DNA of 64,000 nucleotides from Agromyces ramosus (lineage in GTDB: Bacteria; Actinomycetota; Actinomycetes; Actinomycetales; Microbacteriaceae): assembly GCF_004216665.1 (NCBI RefSeq), contig NZ_SGWY01000001.1, positions 1 to 64,000 of the forward strand, read 5' to 3'. Positions 58,492 to 64,000 of this stretch are shown here, in pieces. Position 1 is the first letter of the stretch; each line of letters begins with the position of its first letter. The position numbers and the translations under genes are program-made. The notes under the pieces were generated by a model. The model saw nothing but the letters and a program-made list of their open reading frames with translations. It ran no database searches and was not told where the DNA came from.

Positions 58492-58800
58492 TCAGCGGAC
58501 CATCATGTCCGCATCGAACTCCGCCACGAGCTCGTCGGGCAGGCTGTCGGGAACGACCGACAGGCCCTCGAGGACCGCGATGCGATCGCCGACCTCGTGC
58601 ATGATGACGGAGATGGGGGTGTCGAGCGCTTCGGCGACCGACGCGAGGATCTCGGACGAGGCCTCCTTCTGGCCGCGCTCCACCTCGCTCAGGTAGCCGA
58701 GCGCGACGCTCGCCTTGGACGCGACCTGCCGGAGCGTGCGCCCCTTCTGCAGCCGGAAGTCCCTCAGCACATCGCCGATCTCTTGTCGAACCAGAACCAT
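58492..58800 (-). CDS. clgR: XRE-family regulator, ClgR-like
   Basis: 102-aa DNA-binding protein. The Cro/CI-type helix-turn-helix is RTLRQVASKASVALGYLSEV (about residues 19-38), followed by ERGQKEASSEIL. This sequence and the position upstream of recA match ClgR, the activator of Clp protease genes in actinobacteria. The start MVLVRQEIGDVL at 58800 has a perfect AAGGAGGT (58812-58805). The C-terminus is acidic; ClgR itself is degraded by Clp in related species. Confidence 0.85.
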   Translation of the reverse strand: MVLVRQEIGDVLRDFRLQKGRTLRQVASKASVALGYLSEVERGQKEASSEILASVAEALDTPISVIMHEVGDRIAVLEGLSVVPDSLPDELVAEFDADMMVR

Positions 58801-58980
58801 CGGAACCTCCTTCTCTCTGCCTTGCACTCCGCCGGAGTCGGAAACGGGAGCGTCAGTCTACCCGACTCTCCGGTCCCCTCTAATCTAGCGTGGCACACTG
58901 TGGCTTTCGTGTGAACTCGACACTTGTAACAGGGTGTTCACGAAGACTATTCCGCGTTCGGCTGCGTCGGCGCAGGCACG

Positions 58981-60546
58981 TCAGCGCCGACCCTTCGGCT
59001 CCTCGATCGCGGAGATCGCCGATGTGGGCACGAGCTTCGGCGACGCCTCGATCTTCGCCTTCCGGCGCTTCAGCCAGAGTCCAGTCGCGATGATGACCGC
59101 GAGCGCGCTGTAGGCGAAGATCGCGAACGGGCTGTGCACGAGGTACAGGATGTCGCCCTGGCTGATGGCCATCGCCTTCCGCAGCTGCTCCTCGGCCATC
59201 GGCCCGAGGATGCCGCCGACCACCATCGGGGCCACCGGATAGCCGTAGCGGCGCATGAGGAAGCCCACGACGCCGATGACGAGCAGGATCAGGATGTCGA
59301 CGATGTTGAACCGCAGCGCGTAGGCGCCGAGGCCCGCGAACGCGAGGATGCCCGCGTAGAGATACGGCCGCGGGATCTGCAGCACCTTCGCCCACATGCC
59401 GACGAGCGGCAGATTGAGCACGATCAGCAGCACGTTGCCGATGTACAGGCTCGCGATGAGCGCCCAGACCAGTTCGGGCTGGTTCTCGAACAGCAGGGGT
59501 CCCGGCCGGATGCCGTACGACTGGAACGCGGAGATGATGATCGCCGCCGTCGCGGTGGTCGGCAGTCCGAGCGTGAGCAGCGGGACGAGCACGCCGGCCG
59601 CCGCGGCGTTGTTCGCCGATTCCGGGCCGGCCACGCCCTCGATGGCTCCGCGGCCGAACTCGGCCTTGGCGGGTCCCCTCGCAAGCCGTCGCTCGGTGGC
59701 GTACGAGAGGAATGTCGCGACGTCCGCACCGCCCGCGGGGATCGTGCCGATCGGGAACCCGATCGCGGTGCCGCGAAGCCACGGCTTCCACGAGCGCCGG
59801 AGGTCCTTGCCGGAGAGGTAGTTGCGCCAACCGCGCGTCACCGGGATGACCTGCACGGGCCCGTGCCGCATGCGGGAGGCGACGTAGAGCGACTCGCCGA
59901 TCGCGAAGAGGCCCACGGCGATGAGGACGACGTCGATGCCGTCCGCGAGAGCGGGGACGCCGAAGGTGTACCGCTGCTGCCCGGAGAGCACCTCGGTGCC
60001 GACGAGACCCAGCAGCAGGCCGAGTCCGAGGGACGTCATGCCGCGCGACACGCTCGAGCCCAGCAGGGCGCCGACTGTGAGGAACGCGACCACGATGAGC
60101 GCGAAGTAGTCGGCGGGCCCGAGCTGCACCGCCAGCTGAGCGAGGGTCGGCGCGAGGAACGTGAGGAGCACCGTCGCGACGGTGCCGGCGACGAACGAGC
60201 CGATCGCGGCGGTCGCCAGCGCCGCCGCGCCACGGCCGGCCTTGGCCATCTTGTGGCCCTCCAGCGCAGTGACGATCGAGGCGGACTCACCCGGCGTGTT
60301 GAGGAGGATCGAGGTGGTCGAACCGCCGTACATGGCGCCGTAGTAGATCCCTGCGAAGAGGATGAGTGCACCGGTGGCATCGAGCGTGTACGTGAGGGGC
60401 AGGAGGAGCGCGACCGTCATCGCCGGGCCGATGCCGGGAAGCACACCGACGGCCGTGCCGATGAACACGCCGAAGAAGGCATAGAGCAGGTACTGGGGCT
60501 GCAACGCCGTTGCGAAGCCCTCGAGCAGCGCGTTGAGGCTATCCAT
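58981..60546 (-). CDS. tctA: Tripartite tricarboxylate transporter, large membrane subunit TctA
   Basis: 521-aa membrane protein with about 11-12 helices. [39 protein letters not shown] and [17 protein letters not shown] are the conserved TctA signatures. It forms the channel with TctB and takes substrate from TctC. Its start overlaps the tctB stop by 8 nt. The substrate may be citrate or another di/tricarboxylate; not decidable from sequence. Confidence 0.94.
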   Translation of the reverse strand: MDSLNALLEGFATALQPQYLLYAFFGVFIGTAVGVLPGIGPAMTVALLLPLTYTLDATGALILFAGIYYGAMYGGSTTSILLNTPGESASIVTALEGHKMAKAGRGAAALATAAIGSFVAGTVATVLLTFLAPTLAQLAVQLGPADYFALIVVAFLTVGALLGSSVSRGMTSLGLGLLLGLVGTEVLSGQQRYTFGVPALADGIDVVLIAVGLFAIGESLYVASRMRHGPVQVIPVTRGWRNYLSGKDLRRSWKPWLRGTAIGFPIGTIPAGGADVATFLSYATERRLARGPAKAEFGRGAIEGVAGPESANNAAAAGVLVPLLTLGLPTTATAAIIISAFQSYGIRPGPLLFENQPELVWALIASLYIGNVLLIVLNLPLVGMWAKVLQIPRPYLYAGILAFAGLGAYALRFNIVDILILLVIGVVGFLMRRYGYPVAPMVVGGILGPMAEEQLRKAMAISQGDILYLVHSPFAIFAYSALAVIIATGLWLKRRKAKIEASPKLVPTSAISAIEEPKGRR

Positions 60547-61129
60547 TGAAGATCGGTATCCAGTTCAGGAGCGGGCCGGCGGGCAGCGAGAGCCCCAGCC
60601 AGACGCCGAAGACGAGTTGAGTCACGAGTCCGAGCCCCAGTCCGATGAGCAGGGCCACCCACCAGCGCTTGGCGCCGAGCGTGATGGCCGCGCCCCCGAA
60701 CAGCACGGCGGCGGCGAACGGCCAGCCGGCCAGTTCGATCAGGACGACCAGGGAGAGGAAGCAGAGCATGAGCAGCAGGACGGTGCGCCAGTCGGTCTTC
60801 GCGTTCACATCGACGTCCTCGCCCTCGTCGGGCTGGCCGCGGTGCCCTCGGGCGATGTCGATGATCACCACGACCGAGGCGACGAGCAGGATCGCGCCGA
60901 CGAAGTACGGGAAGAACCGTGGGCCGAGCACGCTCGCCGACCCGGGAGGCACCCTGATGAACCCGGCGCCGATGATGGCGTAGAGGCCGAGGGCCGCGCA
61001 GACCGAGGCGAAGACGTACTCGCCGACGATCCCGCGCCGGTTCGGGGCGGCCGCGGGAAGCGGCGCCGGAGCGCCGGAGGCCCCCTCCGGCGCCGGAGCG
61101 CCGGAGAGAGCCTCGTGATGGTCGGTCAT
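60539..61129 (-). CDS. tctB: Tripartite tricarboxylate transporter, small membrane subunit TctB
   Basis: 196-aa membrane protein with four hydrophobic segments (about 36-55, 66-88, 112-132, 145-180). The first 30 residues are an Ala/Pro/Gly cytosolic stretch with the repeated unit SGAPAP, encoded by an 18-bp direct repeat. The ATG overlaps the tctC stop by 4 nt. Confidence 0.88.
   Translation of the reverse strand: MTDHHEALSGAPAPEGASGAPAPLPAAAPNRRGIVGEYVFASVCAALGLYAIIGAGFIRVPPGSASVLGPRFFPYFVGAILLVASVVVIIDIARGHRGQPDEGEDVDVNAKTDWRTVLLLMLCFLSLVVLIELAGWPFAAAVLFGGAAITLGAKRWWVALLIGLGLGLVTQLVFGVWLGLSLPAGPLLNWIPIFNG
61062..61106. repeat. 18-bp direct repeat in the tctB 5' coding region
   Basis: Two identical 18-bp copies (61062-61079 and 61089-61106) separated by 9 bp. 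They encode the repeated SGAPAP hexapeptide. Confidence 0.7.
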
Positions 61130-62190
61130 GGTGCGACCAGGCCGATCGCCTGCAGGGTCTCAGTGACCTCGGTGATGTTGCCGTCGAGGAACTCCTGGAA
61201 CTCCTCGCCGAGGAGGAAGGCGTCGTCCCAGCCGCGCTCCTCGAGGGTCTCGGCCCAGGCGCCCGAGTCGTGCATCTCGACCACGAGGTCTTGCAGCGCC
61301 GTGACATCGGCCTCGTCGATGCCGCCCGGCGCGATCACCCCACGCCAGTTCGTCAGCGTGACGTCGTAGCCCTCGTCGATGAGCGTCGGGGTGTCGGGCA
61401 GCAGGGCGGCGGGCTCCTCGGACGACACGGCCAGGGCTCGCAGCCCTCCCGCCTCGATCTGCTCGACGAACTCGCCGACCCCCGAGATGCCGGCCTGCAC
61501 GGTGTTGCCGAGCAGCATCGTGACGGCCTCGCCGCCGCCTGCATTCGGGATGTAGTTGAGCGTCGACGGGATGTCGGCGGGGTCGACGCCCGCCTCCGTG
61601 AGCAGCATGCCCGCGAGGATGTGGTCGGCACCGCCCGCGGAGCCGCCCGTGACCGAGATCGCGGCACCTTCCTCGACGATCGCGTCGACGAGCTCCTCAA
61701 CCGTCTCGTACGGGGACCCCTCCGGGACGACGATGACCAGCGGCTCCTCCGTGAGCCTCGCGATGGGCGTCATGTCCTCGATGCGCACCTCCGATGCGTT
61801 CGTTTCGACCGCGCCCACCATCACGAGGCCCATGACCATGAGCGTCGCCGGATCCCGCTCGTTCGCGAGCGCGGCGAGGCCCACCGTGCCGCCCGCGCCG
61901 GGGACGTTCTCCACGGGTGCGGACCCGACGATGTCCTCCTGGGTGAGTACCTCGGACATGGCGCGCGCGGTCTGGTCCCAGCCGCCGCCGGGGTCGGCAG
62001 GGGCGATGAGGTTCACGGAGTCGAGGGATGCCGTGGCGCCGTCCTCATCCCCGCCCGTGTCGCCTGTCGGCGCACAGGCGGCGAGGCCGAGCATCGCGAC
62101 GATGCCGACGCCCGCGAGGGTGCCACGCCCCGCGTTCCGCCGCAGTCCAGTGGTTCCGGCCGACGTGTGCGGCCTGCTGTGAGATCGCAA
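61126..62190 (-). CDS. tctC: Tripartite tricarboxylate transporter, substrate-binding lipoprotein TctC
   Basis: Extracellular binding protein of the Bug/TctC family. The lipobox LGLAAC follows a TM-like stretch [11 protein letters not shown]. The mature protein has [29 protein letters not shown] and [10 protein letters not shown], typical of the family. I prefer the TTG at 62190 (354 aa) because AAGGAGGAG lies just upstream; the ATG at 62217 gives nine more residues but has no ribosome site. First gene of tctCBA. The 200 nt before it hold an AT-rich patch (62301-62330) shared with the divergent kinase gene. Confidence 0.88.
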   Translation of the reverse strand: MRSHSRPHTSAGTTGLRRNAGRGTLAGVGIVAMLGLAACAPTGDTGGDEDGATASLDSVNLIAPADPGGGWDQTARAMSEVLTQEDIVGSAPVENVPGAGGTVGLAALANERDPATLMVMGLVMVGAVETNASEVRIEDMTPIARLTEEPLVIVVPEGSPYETVEELVDAIVEEGAAISVTGGSAGGADHILAGMLLTEAGVDPADIPSTLNYIPNAGGGEAVTMLLGNTVQAGISGVGEFVEQIEAGGLRALAVSSEEPAALLPDTPTLIDEGYDVTLTNWRGVIAPGGIDEADVTALQDLVVEMHDSGAWAETLEERGWDDAFLLGEEFQEFLDGNITEVTETLQAIGLVAP

Positions 62191-62390
62191 TTCTCCTCCT
62201 TGAGCGCCCGAGTTCATCCGCGGGCAGAACGATCGATGTGCGGATGACGCTAGGAGGATGTGCCCGCCCGTGGAAGGCTGCGGACATAAGGGTCGTACTG
62301 TTCATTTTAGTCGAATCGGTCATATTGGTCACCGGCATCGGGACGGCGGTCTGCACACCCGTGGGGCACACTTGAGGGGTGGGCCGGTCG
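62191..62390. other. Divergent control region between tctC and the sensor kinase gene
   Basis: 200 nt without a gene. An AT-rich patch at 62301-62330, unusual for this genome, contains ATTTTAGTCGAAT and CATATTGG. It is the likely place for the tct promoter and response-regulator sites. I cannot assign -35/-10 pairs with confidence. Confidence 0.45.
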
Positions 62391-64000
62391 ATGAAGCTTG
62401 GCGCGCAGCTCCTGTTGCTGCAGGTCGCCATCGTGCTCACGACCGTGGTCGGCACCGGCGTCACGGCCGTGTGGCTGCAGGAGCAGCATCTGCGGGATGC
62501 GTACCAGGACCGCATGATCGCGGTCGCCCAGTCGGTCGCGGGACTGCCCGTGATCACCGAGGCATTCGACGACGCTGACCCCTCGGCGACGATCCAGCCC
62601 GTGGCCGAGGTCATCCGTCGCGCCTCCGACGTGACCTACGTCGTGGTGGCGAACGACCTCGGCATCCGCTACTCCCACCCGAACCCCGACCGCATCGGCG
62701 AGAAGGTGTCGACCGACCCGGCGATCCCGCTCTCGGGTGAGATCTACGTCGGCACGCAGACGGGCACGCTCGGCGAGTCATGGCGGGTGAAGGTGCCGAT
62801 CTTCGCCGACGACGACGAGGTCATGGGCCAGGTCTCCGTCGGAATCCTCGAGACGGAGCTCCGCGCCGACTTCCTCGGCGGCCTCAGCGGGCTCCTCGCC
62901 GCGCTCGTCGTCGCCGCGGTGATCGGCGTCGTCGGGTCCGCATGGATCGGACGGGTCATCCGCCGTCGCATCTACGGACTCGAACCCGACGAGATCCGAG
63001 CGATGCTCGAGACCCGCGAGGCGATGCTGCACGGAATACGCGAAGGGCTCGTCGCGGTCGACGACGAGGGTCGCATCGTGCTCATGAACGACGCGGCCGC
63101 GCGGCTCTTCGACATCCCCGATCCCGCCGCCGTGCTCGGTTCGGAGGTCGACACGGTCCTCGACCGTGAACTCGCGCGATTCATCGCCTCGGGTGAGGAC
63201 AAAGAGACGCCCGTGCTCTCGGGCGAGCGGGTGCTGCTCGTGCACAGCGACCGCGTGCGTGTCGAGGGCCGCGAGGTCGGGTCGATCGCGATCCTGCGCG
63301 ACCGCACCGAACTCGAGACGATGCTGCGGGACCTCGAGGGCGCGCAGGGCCTCGCGGAGGGCCTGCGCGCCCAGTCCCACGAGTTCTCCAACAAGCTGCA
63401 CGTCGTGAGCGGCCTCCTCGAGCTCGGCCATGTCGATGCGGCGATCGCGTTCATCGAGCGGGTCGGCAGCGGCGGGGCCCTCTCCCCACTGGACGAACAC
63501 GCGGGCATCGCGGATGTCGAGACGGCGGCGCTCGTGCTCGCGAAACGATCCAGCGCCCAGGAACTCGGTCTCACCCTCGAACTCGACCCCGAGTCCCATC
63601 TCGACGCCCCCGACGGCGAGGTGCCTCGCACCGACCTGCTCACGGTCGTCGGCAACCTGCTCGACAATGCGATCGAGGCGGGCGTGCTCGGCGGACGGAT
63701 CATTCTCTCCATACGCGACGACCTCGAGCCGGACGTCGTCGTGGTACGGGTCGACGACGACGGCCCCGGCATCCCCGTCGAGCGACGTGACGCGATCTTC
63801 GAGCCCGATGTGAGCGACAAGTCGCCCACGTCCGGTAAGGCCCGGCGCGGCATCGGCCTCACGATCGTGAAACGCGTCGCGGAACGACTCGGCGGTGCGG
63901 CGACGGTCGAGACCTCCCCCGCAGGCGGAGCACGGTTCACCGTGCGGCTGCCGTGGGCGCCTGCGCCCCACCCCGCGTCCGTCGTGACGGCCGGGAGGCG
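62391..64000 (+). CDS. CitA/DcuS-type sensor histidine kinase (truncated by window edge)
   Basis: At least 536 aa, no stop before the edge. TM1 (QLLLLQVAIVLTTVVGTGV, about 5-25), an extracellular Cache-like sensor domain (about 30-170), TM2 (LLAALVVAAVIGVVGSAWIG), a PAS domain (GIREGLVAVDDEGRIVLMND), then the kinase core: phosphoacceptor His in SHEFSNKLHVVSGLLELG, N box NLLDNAIEAG, and ATP-lid RRGIGLTIVKRV. This is the CitA/DcuS layout. Divergent placement to tctCBA suggests it senses the transported carboxylate and, with a response regulator probably encoded just past the edge, controls the transporter. ATG 62391 lies 11 nt after GAGGGG; an in-frame GTG at 62379 is possible. Confidence 0.9.
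   Translation, partial: MKLGAQLLLLQVAIVLTTVVGTGVTAVWLQEQHLRDAYQDRMIAVAQSVAGLPVITEAFDDADPSATIQPVAEVIRRASDVTYVVVANDLGIRYSHPNPDRIGEKVSTDPAIPLSGEIYVGTQTGTLGESWRVKVPIFADDDEVMGQVSVGILETELRADFLGGLSGLLAALVVAAVIGVVGSAWIGRVIRRRIYGLEPDEIRAMLETREAMLHGIREGLVAVDDEGRIVLMNDAAARLFDIPDPAAVLGSEVDTVLDRELARFIASGEDKETPVLSGERVLLVHSDRVRVEGREVGSIAILRDRTELETMLRDLEGAQGLAEGLRAQSHEFSNKLHVVSGLLELGHVDAAIAFIERVGSGGALSPLDEHAGIADVETAALVLAKRSSAQELGLTLELDPESHLDAPDGEVPRTDLLTVVGNLLDNAIEAGVLGGRIILSIRDDLEPDVVVVRVDDDGPGIPVERRDAIFEPDVSDKSPTSGKARRGIGLTIVKRVAERLGGAATVETSPAGGARFTVRLPWAPAPHPASVVTAGR

Noticed and set aside
61062-61106. CRISPR-like or mobile-element repeat
   Set aside because: Only two copies, inside a coding region, encoding a repeated hexapeptide. 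No spacers and no cas genes.
62191-62217. ATG at 62217 as tctC start
   Set aside because: No ribosome site before it, while AAGGAGGAG is placed well for the TTG at 62190. Not excluded.

Overview
The window looks like chromosomal DNA of a high-GC actinobacterium, most likely in or near the Microbacteriaceae (inference from the strong G/C third-position bias, frequent GTG starts, tight ATGA/GTGA overlaps, the recA-recX-miaB-miaA-dapF-hflX order with DUF3046 and a ClgR-like gene, and a lexA gene divergent from a LysM gene). I see no insertion sequence, prophage, CRISPR array or tRNA. Nearly all of it is chromosomal core; the one accessory-looking part is at 30.3-40.5 kb.

Layout. 1-0.4 kb: promoter and leader of an rRNA operon that leaves the window on the left. 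0.5-10.7 kb: tyrS, a SatD/SatE-like pair, and a minus-strand operon argC-J-B-D-F-H ending in a 3-methyladenine DNA glycosylase. 11-19.9 kb: an epimerase-like gene, pheST, a glutamate-type ABC transporter (gluABCD order) and an RNA methyltransferase. 20-21.9 kb: infC-rpmI-rplT, with infC starting at AUC behind a structured leader, and a divergent DUF1844 gene. 21.9-30.3 kb: nei2-lhr, a PLP decarboxylase and a secreted tripeptidyl-aminopeptidase-like hydrolase.

30.6-39.9 kb is the most unusual part. A membrane-anchored Hsp70-like ATPase overlaps a large P-loop/LuxR regulator resembling mycobacterial IniR. These are followed by an IniB-like protein with poly-Gly and Asp-Ser-Phe repeats and two dynamin-like GTPases resembling IniA and IniC. 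Gene overlaps, a C-tract able to form a quadruplex, an 18-bp hairpin between iniB and iniA, and an antisense overlap at the 3' end give it a distinctive architecture. I read it as an envelope-stress or membrane-remodelling system.

40-46.8 kb: SseB-like gene, priA, hisH, hisB, hisC, then an SOS locus (LysM division-inhibitor-like gene divergent from lexA, with operators placed on both promoters) and a small hydrolase. 46.9-58.8 kb: metF-metE, hflX divergent from a small methyltransferase, dapF, miaA, miaB, recX, recA (with an SOS box), a DUF3046 gene and a clgR-like gene. 59-64 kb: tctCBA tripartite tricarboxylate transporter, divergent from a CitA/DcuS-type sensor kinase cut by the right edge.

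A recurring signal across the window is a -10 hexamer (TANNNT) placed 6-8 nt before the start codon, without a Shine-Dalgarno, at eleven or more genes. This suggests that leaderless transcripts are common here. DNA-damage functions are also frequent (mpg, nei2, lhr, lexA, recA, recX).
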